DNA of 64,000 nt from Anas platyrhynchos (Eukaryota > Chordata > Aves > Anseriformes > Anatidae): positions 5,212,501 to 5,276,500 of the forward strand of contig NC_092617.1 in NCBI RefSeq assembly GCF_047663525.1, read 5' to 3'. The notes under the pieces are model-generated. The model ran no database searches. It was given only the letters and a program-made list of their open reading frames with translations, and had not been told where the DNA came from. Below are positions 44,810 to 54,480 of this stretch, piece after piece; positions within the stretch are counted from its first letter, which is position 1, and every line of letters begins with the position of its first letter. Position numbers and translations under genes: made by a program.

Positions 44810-45340
44810 TTGGTTTCCACCAGCCACTGCACAGGATAAGGAGGTCCATGAAGCTTCAGGACCTCTTGTCTCATGCCTGGGAGATCCCCAGCACAGGGTT
44901 TCTGTGCCCCACAGGGCCAACCCCACTCTTCAGGCCAGCACAAGAGGCATGACCCACCCACAGAGCAGCTCCAGATTCCTCTCCAGGATGCCATTTGCCA
45001 TCAGAGCCAGCACTAATGGGACAGTCCCAGGACAGTCAAAGGCCAGTTACTGTTTGCTTGGCCACGTGGAACCAGGAAGGGGGCTCCCAGACCAGCCCTC
45101 GGTCTTTCACTGGTCACTTTGGGACTCTGATCCTGCTGCTGGCCACGGCCAGGGAAGCAGCAGCCCCGAACCGAAGGCAGCAAAGAGGAAGAGCCCAGTG
45201 GGCAGTGAGGGGCAGCCCCGAGGGCCACCAGGTCTGCTCCTGCATGTGTCAGCTGGGCTCTTGGTCCTGAGCCCTCCTGCGTGCTGGGGATGCTCCCCCA
45301 GCTCCAGAGTTGGGAAGAGATTGCAGCTGAAAGCAGTTAA
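44810..45340 (-). repeat. Blocks T and S downstream of OR6
   Basis: 44830-44980 is the reverse of 13370-13520 and 45110-45340 is the reverse of 12170-12360, in the same order relative to the OR as in the OR2 module. Confidence 0.65.
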
Positions 45341-45354
45341 TTTATGCTGGATTC

Positions 45355-45360
45355 TTTATT
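45355..45360 (-). promoter_or_regulatory. Polyadenylation hexamer for OR6
   Basis: AATAAA on the minus strand about 195 nt past the OR6 stop, in the plus-strand GGATTCTTTATT context also seen at OR4. Confidence 0.5.
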
Positions 45361-45554
45361 TTCTTTATCTACAGAGAAAGCCTAGTTCTGTAGCTACATG
45401 GCACACTTGGTCAAGAATAAAATGAAATAATTAACAGATAGGAAACTTAGAATATCATTAATATATGATAATCTTAAGTTTCAGAAAATGATATAAGAGG
45501 AAAATAATAAGAAAAGACTGTTGTAACATATTGTCAGAAAAACTTTGAGTCCTG

Positions 45555-46505
45555 TTAGGACTTTGGTCCATTATTAAGATGAAGAAGCATGTATCCAAAG
45601 AGTTTCTGCAAGGCATTCTTGAGCTCCTGGTTCCTCATGCTGTAGATGAGGGGGTTCATGGCTGAAGGAACCACAGAATATAGAACTGCAACCACGAGGT
45701 CCAGGGACTGGGAGGAGATAGAGGGCGGCTTCAGGTAGGCAAACATGGCAGTGCTGATAAACAGAGAGACCACGGCCAGGTGAGGGAGGCACGTGGAAAA
45801 GGCTTTGTGCCGGCCCTGTTCAGAGGGCATCCTCAGCACCACCCTAAAAACCTGCACATAGGACAGAACAATGAAAATAAAACAAGTGAATGCTAGAAAG
45901 ACACTAAGTAAAATCAGCCCAAACTCCCTGAGGAACGACTTTGAACAGGACAGCTGGAGGATTTGAGGAAGTTCACAGAAGAACTGATTAAGCTCATTGC
46001 CTTGGCAGAGGGGCAAGGAAAATGTACAGGCCGTGTGCAGGACAGCAATGAGAAAGCCACTGCCCCAGGCAGCTGCTGCCATCTGGGCACAAGCTCTGCT
46101 GCCCAGGAGGCTCCCGTAGTGCAGGGGCTTGCAGATGGCAACGTAGCGGTCATAGGCCATGATAGTAAGGTTATAATACTCTGCTGATATGCAGAAGAGA
46201 AAGAAAAAGACCTGAGCAGCACAGCCTTGATAGGAGATGGCCCTGGTGTCCCAGAGGGCATTGGCCATGGCTTTGGGCAGAGTGGTGGAGATGGATCCCA
46301 CATCGAGGATGGCGAGGTTGAGGAGGAAGAAGTACATGGGGGTGTGGAGGCGGTGGTGGCAGGCTACGGCGCTGAGGATGAGGCCGTTGCCCAGGAGGGC
46401 AGCCAGGTAGATGGCCAGGAAGAGCGCGAAGTGCAGGAGCTGCAGCTCGTGCGTGTCTGCGAATGCCAGGAGCAGGAACTCACTCACTGAGCTGATGTTG
46501 GGCAT
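45555..46505 (-). CDS. OR6: olfactory receptor, class II gamma-c (OR14-like)
   Basis: Intact 316-residue odorant receptor, the longest tail of the set. Seen: N3 (NIS), GN at 39-40, LHTPMYFF, C95, MAYDRYVAIC at 116-125, C167/C177/C187, KAFSTC and NPLIYSMRNQELKNAL. It is the most diverged member: TM2 has AILDVGS where the others have ALLDLGC, loop 2 has NELNQFFCELPQILQLSCSKSFLREF, and TM5 has LILLSVFLAFTCFIFIVLSY. A candidate acceptor (CTTTCTCATTTCGAAG, or the later TCCACAG) lies just upstream. Coupling and site of expression are family knowledge; ligand unknown. Confidence 0.95.
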   Translation of the reverse strand: MPNISSVSEFLLLAFADTHELQLLHFALFLAIYLAALLGNGLILSAVACHHRLHTPMYFFLLNLAILDVGSISTTLPKAMANALWDTRAISYQGCAAQVFFFLFCISAEYYNLTIMAYDRYVAICKPLHYGSLLGSRACAQMAAAAWGSGFLIAVLHTACTFSLPLCQGNELNQFFCELPQILQLSCSKSFLREFGLILLSVFLAFTCFIFIVLSYVQVFRVVLRMPSEQGRHKAFSTCLPHLAVVSLFISTAMFAYLKPPSISSQSLDLVVAVLYSVVPSAMNPLIYSMRNQELKNALQKLFGYMLLHLNNGPKS

Positions 46506-47039
46506 TTGCTGACTGTGGACATAGAACCTTCGAAATGAGAAAGAAATATATATGTATAGACTGTTATGAATAAAGTCTCTGACTAAAATTCCCAGTTAAA
46601 GCTTTACATTCCCCGTTTCCAAGAGGACCTTTGTCTATCTCCCTGTCTGGATCCCTGCTTTGTGCTTGCTGAGTGTCCTGTACACAGCAGCCACCTCTGC
46701 CCTTCAGCCCCCCGTGGGAAACCTCTGCTCCACTGCAATGGTTAATGTCGCTGTGGAGGCACATCTTAACCAGAGGTCACATCCAGGACGGCTGTTCTGT
46801 CCATCCCCTTGTTCCCAGCTGCTGGCAGCTTGCAGCACTCATCTGGGGGATGGATGCACACAGAGGTTGTGCTGAAAAAACACATCCCCTGCCTGCACAT
46901 CCTAAAGAACAGCTCAGAAAAGCCCTGGTGCAGTCTGTAAGCAGAGAGAGTAGAAGGGGTATTCTGAGGTTCATCACTAACCTGTTTTTGTCTCAATTCA
47001 ATGGAATAGGAAACTCAGTCACCCATGCAATTCCAACTA

Positions 47040-47290
47040 CCCCATTAATATAGAGCCTGCCCCACAATCAGAGCAGGAAGAGGCAGGCAGAGAGTGCAGA
47101 AAGTGCCTTCTCTTTGCAGGCAGCCCCTGCACTGCTCTTCCTTTGCCCAAGCACCTGGGCTCCCTGGGCAGGATGAGTGCAGGGATCGTGCTCAGCACCA
47201 CAACCCTGGGCAGCCCTTCATGCACTCCTGGCTTCTCATTCCTCCATGACCAAAAGCTACAATGCCCTCCAGCCAGAGACTTACCAGGTT
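47040..47290. repeat. OR-upstream repeat shared with OR4
   Basis: Match to 33530-33640 and onward; see the entry at 33530. No gene. Confidence 0.6.
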
Positions 47291-47339
47291 CAGGGCTGGG
47301 AAGTGTTCTCCCCCAGTGAGCTCTGTGCATCCTGCCACT

Positions 47340-47900
47340 TCTGCCTGCCTTTAAGCACTGTGTCTCTGCAGGCAGTGCCCCCAGCCCTGCTGCGCTGTGC
47401 AGAGGAGCTGCTCCTGGGCACAGCTGTCTCTCTGCACCAGGGCCCTCTTGCCACGAGCTCTCTTTGTCCCACGAGCCTGGCCCAACTCAGCAGCACAGCA
47501 CCAGCCCAAGGCACTGCAATCACCCCTCTGGGGACTTGGCTGATGAGCCCACGAACCTCAGGCACTCAGAGACAATTGAAGACATATCTCCTGAAGTGCA
47601 AGTCAGAGGCAAGTTTCCTGCAGTGTCCCCCTGAGGGCCAGCACTGACACAGCCTCCCTTGGAGCTCGTTAGAGCAGAACCCTGGAGGCAGTGAGGACAA
47701 GGAGACAAAAGCAATGTGAAGGTGACACTGATGTGTAGGAAAACTGGATGTGTGTCACCAAGCACAAGCGCCAGGCCTGGACTCCCTACTCAAGGAAGGG
47801 AGATCCTTTCTCTTCACACCTTGCTCAGGACTCTTCGTGGGGCAGTAGGAGATGGGGATGTGCATTGCCAAGTGCAGGAGAATGGTACAACCCCTGACTG
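47340..47900 (-). repeat. Block P upstream of OR6
   Basis: About 0.85 kb upstream of the OR6 start. Nearly identical to 3880-4440, including AACTGGATGTGTGTCACC. Confidence 0.75.
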
Positions 47901-48565
47901 GCTCATGGTTGTAGGCGAGGAGCCAATGAGGCCCTGGTGTTTTAATGGTAAGCTGTCTCCTCATAGGCCTCAGTGGCAGAGACAACAGCCATAGCCATGG
48001 GCACAAAGACCTGGGTCCCTTTTAGACTTTGAGTCTTGCCACAGTGCTTGATCCTCTCCACACCTGGCTGCACTAGCGAATCCCAGACATGTACCTCTTT
48101 CCCTGTACCTGTATACAATTTTGTGGGGGTTGTCTCACTGAATATGAACTGAGTCTGATAACTCAGATCTTCTTGGTGTCCATGCTCCTCATAAGGCAGC
48201 TCTGTAGGAAGCTGCCCTGTTTCCTGGAGAGGAGGCACCTCTGCTCATATGGCCTCCCTCGTGGTGCCCAGGCCCTCCTCCTCCTGGGCCCTGCTCACTC
48301 GGCAGGGTCTCAGGCTGCCCTGATGTGTGGGGTTTCTCTTCCTCTGGTGCAGGACTGGCCTCTTCAGTTTGAATAATACAGGAGGAACTAGTATAATACA
48401 GAGTTTGAAAAATACAGTTTGATTAATACAGGAGGAACTAGTTGAATGGAGATACAGCACAGAATAACTGAAGGGTAGGGGATTGGAGGCTGCCGGATTC
48501 CACTTTTTCTGTTCTTCCTTCTCATGTATGCTGTTATTTTGTCTGGAACTGCATCCTATATAGAA
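47901..48565 (-). repeat. Block Q, OR6 side
   Basis: Matches 34491-35290. It is cut at about 48568 by the CR1 insertion. 48370-48440 holds a short internal duplication (TTTGAATAATACAGGAGGAACTAG and GTTTGATTAATACAGG). Confidence 0.65.
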
Positions 48566-48569
48566 TACA

Positions 48570-50270
48570 TAGGGCCGCTCCTTGATAGGGAAGGTCTCCT
48601 CACAGACAATGACATAGGCAAAGCAGAGATGCTTAACGCCTTCCTTGCCTCTGTCTTCAATGCCGATGATGGGCTTCGGGACCCAGGGTGCCCTGAACTG
48701 GAGGACCGGGACGGTGGGGATGACAAACTCCCAACCGACCCTGAACGTGTGCGGGATTTGCTACTCCACCTGGATCCCTACAAGTCCATGGGTCCGGATG
48801 GGATTCATCCCCGGGTGCTGAAGGAGCTGGCGGACGTCATCGCGGAACCTCTCTCAATTATTTTTCAACGATCCTGGGAATCTGGAGAGGTCCCAGTAGA
48901 CTGGAAGCTGGCAAATGTTGTGCCGATTTTCAAGAAGGGTCAGAAAGAAGAGCCTAGCAATTCCAGGCCTGTCAGTCTCACGTCAGTGCCTGGTAAAATC
49001 ATGGAGAAGATGGTTCTCGAACGTATTGAGGCGCACCTGGGGGACAAAGCAGTCATTGGCCCCAGCCAGCATGGGTTTGTGAAGGGTAGGTCCTGCCTAA
49101 CTAACCTGATTTCCTTTTAGGATAAGATCACCCATATGGTGGACCAAGGGAAACAAGCTGATGTGATTTTTTTGGACTTCAGCAAGGCTTTTGACATGGT
49201 TTCCCATAGGATCCTACTGGACAAAATGTCCACCATACAGCTAAATAAAAACATCATACGATGGGTGAGCAATTGGCTAACGGGCAGGGCCCAAAGGGTT
49301 ATGGTGAATGGGGCTGCGTCAGGCTGGTGGGCGGTCACCAGTGGGATCCCTCAAGGCTTCATTTTAGGGCCGGTATTTTTCAATGTTTTTATAAACGATC
49401 TGGATGTAGGAATAGAAGGTATTTTGAGCAAGTTTGCTGATGACACCAAACTTGGAGGAGTTGTGGACTCTGTTGAGGGTGGAAAGGCCTTGCAGAGGGA
49501 TCTGGATAGGTTGGAGAGCTGGGCGATCACCAACCGCATGAAGTTCAATAAGAGCAAGTGCCGGGTCCTGCACCTGGGACGGGGAAACCCTGGCTGCACG
49601 TACAGACTGGGCGATGAGACGCTGGAGAGCAGCCTAGAAGAGAGGGATCTGGGGGTGGTGGTAGACAGCAAGTTGAATATGAGCCAGCAGTGTGCCCTGG
49701 CAGCCAGGAGGGCCAACCGTGTCCTGGGGTGCATCAAGCACGGCATCGCTAGTAGGTCAAGGGAGGTGATTGTCCCGCTCTACTCTGCGCTGGTGCGGCC
49801 TCACCTCGAGTACTGTGTGCAGTTCTGGGCAGCACAGTATAAAAAGGACATGAAACTGTTGGAGAGTGTCCAGAGGAGGGCTACGAAGATGGTGAAAGGC
49901 CTGGAGGGGAAGACGTACGAGGAACGGCTGAGGACACTGGGCCTGTTCAGCCTGGAGAAGAGGAGGCTGAGGGGAGACCTCGTCGCAGTCTACAACTTCC
50001 TTGTAAGGGGGTGTCGAGAGGCAGGAGACCTTTTCTCCATTAACACCAGTGACAGGACCCGCGGGAACGGGGTTAAGCTGAGGCAGGGGAAATTTAGGCT
50101 TGACATCAGGAGGGGGTTCTTCACAAGAAGGTGGTTGCACACTGGAACAGGCTCCCCAGGGAAGTGGTCACTGCACTGAGCCTGTCTGAATTTAAGAAGA
50201 GATTGGACTGTGCACTTAGTCACATGGTCTGAACTTTTGGGTAGACCTGTGCGGTGTCAAGAGTTGGACT
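48570..50270 (+). mobile_element. CR1 LINE, 5'-truncated, long RT frame with one stop
   Basis: One reading frame from GPLLDREGLL (about 48570) to 50179 is broken only by TAG at 49118-49120, where the sister copy at 19.7 kb has TAT (Tyr of LISFYDK). It carries [56 protein letters not shown], the catalytic FADD (KFADDTKL), [13 protein letters not shown] and the C-terminal [12 protein letters not shown]. The endonuclease is missing. The 3' tail is cut at GAGTTGGACTT by another CR1. Fewer lesions than the other CR1 copies, so probably young. Confidence 0.9.
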
Positions 50271-50613
50271 TATAGAATCACAGAATCATAGAATTTCTAG
50301 GTTGGAAGAGACCTCAAGATCATCGAGTCCAACCTCTGACATAACACTAACAGTCCCCGCTAAATCATATCCTTAAGCTCTACATCTAAACGTCTTTTAA
50401 AGACTTCCAGGGATGGTGACTCCACCACTTCCCTGGGCAGCCTGTTCCAATGTCTAACAACCCTTTCGGTAAAGAAGTTCTTCCTAACATCCAGCCTAAA
50501 ACTCCCCTGGCACAACTTAAGCCCATTCCCCCTCGTCCTGTCGTCAGGCACGTGGGAGAATAGACAAACCCCCACCTCACTACAGCCTCCTTTAAGGTAT
50601 CTGTAAAGAGCAA
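50271..50613 (-). mobile_element. CR1 3' end (antisense), cut by provirus
   Basis: Begins ATAGAATCACAGAATCATAG and runs to TATCTGTAAAGAGCAA. The minus-strand frame 50360-50575 reads [20 protein letters not shown]. Tail to tail with the preceding CR1; its 5' part ends where the LTR starts. Confidence 0.9.
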
Positions 50614-51486
50614 TGTGAGGAATGTTTTAACAATTCCAATTCGTGTCCATAAATTCGTGTCCATAAAGAACAATTCTGTTTGAATCCTGTCTGCCTGGGC
50701 CCTGCACTGGCAGTTTAATTCTTGAACCACAGATGCAGCGTGCCCCAGTCTCCCCCTCATTCCAGTCAATTTATGACGTCTTCAGAAAACACTCCTTAAA
50801 TTTATGGACCTGTTTGCTTTTGTTATTCCGGACTTCTAGTTCTAACAGTTACAGCCTTTTTTCCTGTCTTCTTCGAGATTAACTTAACACTGCTATAGAT
50901 GTGTCTGTGAATGGTTGGAGAAGAATGTTTTAATTACTCGTGAAGCGTCAAATAAGAAAGCTGTTTGTGTTTGATGTCTGGGAGTTTCAGAACAACTGAT
51001 AACAACTAGTGACTGTTATGGGATACTATGTGGATCTTTGGTATCTGGCCAGGGGGCCAAGAGATTAAGAGGAAGGAAAAAGAAGCTGAAGGACGGTTGG
51101 GAGACAAGACCTGCGGAGAGTGTACAGAGAGTGTTCCATAAACTTGGAATGGTGCCGAGTAAGTACAAAGGGTGAGAGGAAGACTACGAGCCTTCAGCAT
51201 GAAAGACCCCTAGAGACCACCAGAGGAGACTGATGCGCATGCTCCAGTAGGAGGGACTGGACCCCGGAAGCTAATTATAATAATCTACTTTTTTAGAAGT
51301 AGTAATGAATATGTATTAGTCTAGGTGCATAAAAATCAGCTGCTTGATGTAACTGGTGTGCGTCCTGGTGGAGCAGAGACTCCCGGTGCACCCAGCGCTG
51401 TTTGCTTACCTCTATTCCTTTATATTCTTTTAATAAATTCTATTTTTTTATTTAATCCTAATTTGAATCCTGAGCCATTTATAACA
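50614..51486 (+). mobile_element. Provirus A, 5' LTR
   Basis: Starts TGTGAGGAATG and ends TTTATAACA, 873 bp, pairing with 56008-56851. AATAAA lies at 51432-51437 and a TATA-like GCATAAAAAT at about 51326. Against the 3' LTR it has small tandem duplications (TTCGTGTCCATAAA near 50638-50668, GAGAGTGT near 51116) and scattered substitutions, a few percent by eye, so the insertion is not very recent. Confidence 0.9.
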
Positions 51487-51489
51487 ATT

Positions 51490-51507
51490 TGGGGGCTCGT
51501 CCGGGAT
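51490..51507 (+). promoter_or_regulatory. Primer-binding site, tRNA-Pro type
   Basis: TGGGGGCTCGTCCGGGAT lies 3 nt after the LTR end. This is the tRNA-Pro primer site used by many gammaretroviruses, and it marks the element as class I (gammaretrovirus-like). Confidence 0.9.
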
Positions 51508-51679
51508 GGCTATAGTTCCTGAATTCTGATTTAATCTAGGAGAGGCGCCCCACCATTTGGTGGCTCCTGTTTGAGTCAGATCGGGACTAATGCCATCCTG
51601 AACCTGAATAAAGGTAAGCAAAGAATTTGATTTTTTTTTGAGCTCCCTTGTTGCCGGCTGTTTTTTGCCCGTAATTCTG

Positions 51680-51895
51680 CGCGCGAAGATCCGGACGAAG
51701 ACGATAGAGTCGTTTGGATACCGTTCGGTTGGATTCCGGTGTCCGGAATCGAACCGGATGAAGACGACAGTCGTTTGGATACCGTCTGGTTCGATCCCAG
51801 ACGAAGACAGCAGAGACGCTGGTGGATACCGTCCAATTGGAGTCTGGACGAAGACGACTGATTCGTAAGATACCGTCCGGTTGGGTAAGGGTATG
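51680..51895 (+). repeat. Provirus A leader: four imperfect 45-55-bp tandem repeats
   Basis: Each unit has GACGAAGAC(G/A), a GTCGTTTGGATACCGTC-like core and a GGTTGGA-like end. The units start near 51687, 51748, 51800 and 51850. They lie between primer site and gag start, where packaging signals sit in gammaretroviruses; that role is inferred. Confidence 0.8.
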
Positions 51896-52106
51896 GTTGC
51901 CAGTTTTTGTGTGTGAGAGTGTAACTGAGACTTCTAAAGTCAGCATGGAGGTCTTTTTGTTTTCTCACTGGTTCTAATCTCCTGTCGGGGGAGCTGGACT
52001 GGTGAGAAGAGGGATACGTGGGTGGGTGATAGGTCCTAAGCCCCCTGCAAGACACTCTCACTGGGCAGCCAAGGGCTGTGGGAATTGCCACTAGTAAAAT
52101 TCCCGG

Positions 52107-52178
52107 ATGGGTCAGATAAAATCGAAGAGCAAGGACCAGGAAGAAGGGAGCAAAAATTCCATTATGAATAATGATTAG
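52107..52178 (+). pseudogene. Provirus A gag start remnant
   Basis: A 23-codon frame beginning MGQIKSKSKDQEEG. MGQ at the start is the usual myristoylation context of gammaretroviral Gag. It stops at once and no matrix or capsid follows here. Too short to be sure; the position after leader and primer site supports it. Confidence 0.5.
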
Positions 52179-52339
52179 AAATTGGAACAATAGGGGCCCC
52201 AGAAAATTAAACAGTAAATTAAAAATGATCCAGTATTTTATGATAGAATGACCAAAAGAACCCTAAGGACCCCCTGTATTTTGATCCACGGAGGACGGGG
52301 TCTGTCAGGCTTTGAACATTAATAGTAGAATACCCGTGG

Positions 52340-53360
52340 ATCCAGAAAAGAGCAAGCTGAAACATTGGAATTAGAAATTAGAGAGCAATTGATTAAGAAT
52401 GAATATGTGCTACTGTGCTGTGCTGCGCTTATACCTCCAGATAACAGGAGCCTCTCGGGCCCTGAGAATCAGATCAAAAACAACCTCATGGTTCAGACTT
52501 TAATCAAGGGGTCTAAAATAAGGAGGACTGTTCATAAAGGGACAGGTTATGTATATGTATAGGAATGTTTATGTATATGTAACTTTTTACTAAAGCAATT
52601 TGTCACGTTAGGCCTGCACGACTTTGGGGGGACTACCCGCCCCATGCTGCACGGAACTGAGTAAACATACCTACTTTACAATCCTACTGATTGTGGAGTC
52701 AGCTTTCTGTGAGTCATTTTGGTGAGCCAGGCAGGAGACACTCTGCTCGGCTGCAGGATCGGCTGCAGCGTGGACGCCCCTAGGTGCACCCTGAGTGTTT
52801 TTGCTCGGAGGGGACTCCACTCTCAGCTGCTCACTGCAGGAGCAAGGATCTCCTGAAACTGCAGACAAACGGTATGTTTTCGGCTGGAGGGATACTAACT
52901 GGAGTGTTAATAATTGTATGTGTTTTTATGTATGTATTTTGTGTTGAAAGTATTTGTGTAAATGTAAGGGTTTGAAACAAAGTGTTACAAGTCACTTCAC
53001 GAAGAACACAGTCAGAGACAATACTTGTTTGGTTGGTTATCATTGTAAATTATATTCCTGTGGTATGAATGAGATGTGCTGGAGGCCTCCGTGTGCGAGT
53101 GTGCTGTGTGAGTGAGACGCAGCGTTGCTGCAAAGCGAGTGCAGAGTTCCGATCTGTTGTTCCATACTCTCTGCAAGGGGAGTGGGCAGAGACGAACGAA
53201 GTGTGTGACAGACTGAAAAGAAGTGCTGTTTTATCCAAGTTTTGAGTGGTGGTGCCTAATATATGGGCCCAGTGTATCTTGTGTATCTTGTGTATCCTAT
53301 TTTTGCTCTTAAATGTTTTGACTGTGACAAGAAAAAGGCAGGAGCATGACATGACATGCT
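52340..53360 (+). mobile_element. Provirus A internal region of unknown origin
   Basis: Shared almost unchanged with provirus B (63069-62100, reversed). Contains a junction at 52705-52735, CTTTCTGTGAGTCATTTTGGTGAGCCAGG, that looks like an LTR end plus primer site of another retrovirus, and a possible splice donor, ACG|GTATGT, at about 52870. No gag or pol frame. Confidence 0.55.
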
Positions 53361-53576
53361 TCCTGCAACATATGAGGCCCGCACAGGCTGAGACCTGGAC
53401 TCGCTGAGACCTGAACAGGCCGAGAGACCGGAGCGGCGCCGAGAGGGCCGAGACACTACGGAGGGGACTACTGCTGGACGGAGAGAGCCCTGAGAAACAC
53501 TGCAGAGCCACGGACGGCTCTGAGAGACACAGAATAGACCTGACAGAAGCTGCAAAACGCAGGGAAATTGAAGTAA

Positions 53577-53925
53577 TTGCGGAACATCCGAGATCGAGTT
53601 GCTACGGGAGACCAGAGGCATCAGTGGACACCGGTAGCTGATCCTAACCGTGAGGCGAGTTGGCACAGAGCAGAGGGGAGGACATCAGGACCCTGCAGCC
53701 TGTCTGACATGACCATGGAGGCAGCGGCAGCTGTGCTGAGCTGTGCTGCTTCACTCTAGCATTCTTTTTATAAAAGGTTTATCTTGCAATGCAAAAAAGA
53801 CTATTAGTCCCCAGATCGGTGTTATAACTATTACTAATGACGACTTAGCTCTATTGCAGGGCAGGAGTGCAGAGACGCAGATTACACTGCCAAATGACCA
53901 CCGGCAGGCTCTTTCACAAACCTAA
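53577..53925 (+). pseudogene. Provirus A: frameshifted copy of a secreted-like ORF
   Basis: Two overlapping frames (53577-53759 and 53743-53925) together match one 114-codon frame in provirus B (61496-61840). The first starts MRNIRDRVATGDQRHQW; the second has the hydrophobic SILFIKGLSC and then NAKKTISPQIGVITITND. The shift lies in the GCAGCGGCAGCTGTGCTGAG region, which is rearranged against the sister copy. Function unknown. Confidence 0.6.
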
Positions 53926-54128
53926 GGTTGCAGCTGGCACTGCCTGCAGCCGTATAGCAGACGTTACACTCTCTTTCCTAACTAGTAATCATGTGTCTTA
54001 CCCATTTGTGGTGAATAGCCAGTGACAAAAAGAAAAGGGGGGAGACAAAGACAGAAATGGTACAAGGAGGATGCCACTGACACTAACAGCATGGGTAATA
54101 GGAGTAGTATAAGTGACACAGGTGACGG

Positions 54129-54480
54129 TGTGGGGCGCTCTGCCTGCTGCTCGCCTTCGCCTGACTGTGCACTGCTGCCAACGGTGCTAGAGTAAAATGT
54201 GAAGACTGCTCAGATGGCAGTGATGACAGTGCTTGTGTGAAGAAGATGTGTACTGAATCTGACTTTGTGTGCATAGATATCAATAAAGTGTGTAACCAGC
54301 AGAGAGACTGCAAGGACTGGGGTGTTGAGCCCCTGAAGGAATGCAACATAAATGAATGTGACTGTCCAGCTGGGAAACTGTGGAGTTAGTGATGAATGCC
54401 AAAACCCTGGTATCTGTAGTCAAATCTGTATCAACCTGAAAGGCTATCAGATGAATCCTGCTACAGGAACCTGGAAAGGG
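54129..54480 (+). pseudogene. Captured VLDL-receptor-like cDNA fragment inside provirus A
   Basis: Frame at 54135-54386 (one TGA at 54162): CGALCLLLAFA, a signal-peptide-like core; [20 protein letters not shown] and ESDFVC, LDLR class A modules; [17 protein letters not shown] and EPLKEC, a later class A module; [10 protein letters not shown], a shortened EGF module. In another frame at 54391-54480: [18 protein letters not shown], then YQMNPATG, the next EGF module. From family knowledge this order fits VLDLR best among LDLR, LRP8 and VLDLR. Modules are joined without introns but with internal losses that cut through the middle of modules. Sense to the provirus. Provirus B lacks it. It cannot make a receptor now; a role is not implied. 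Confidence 0.8.

Noticed and set aside
51680..51895. Leader tandem repeats as a CRISPR array
   Set aside because: Units are imperfect, adjacent without unique spacers, and lie in a retroviral leader of a vertebrate genome.
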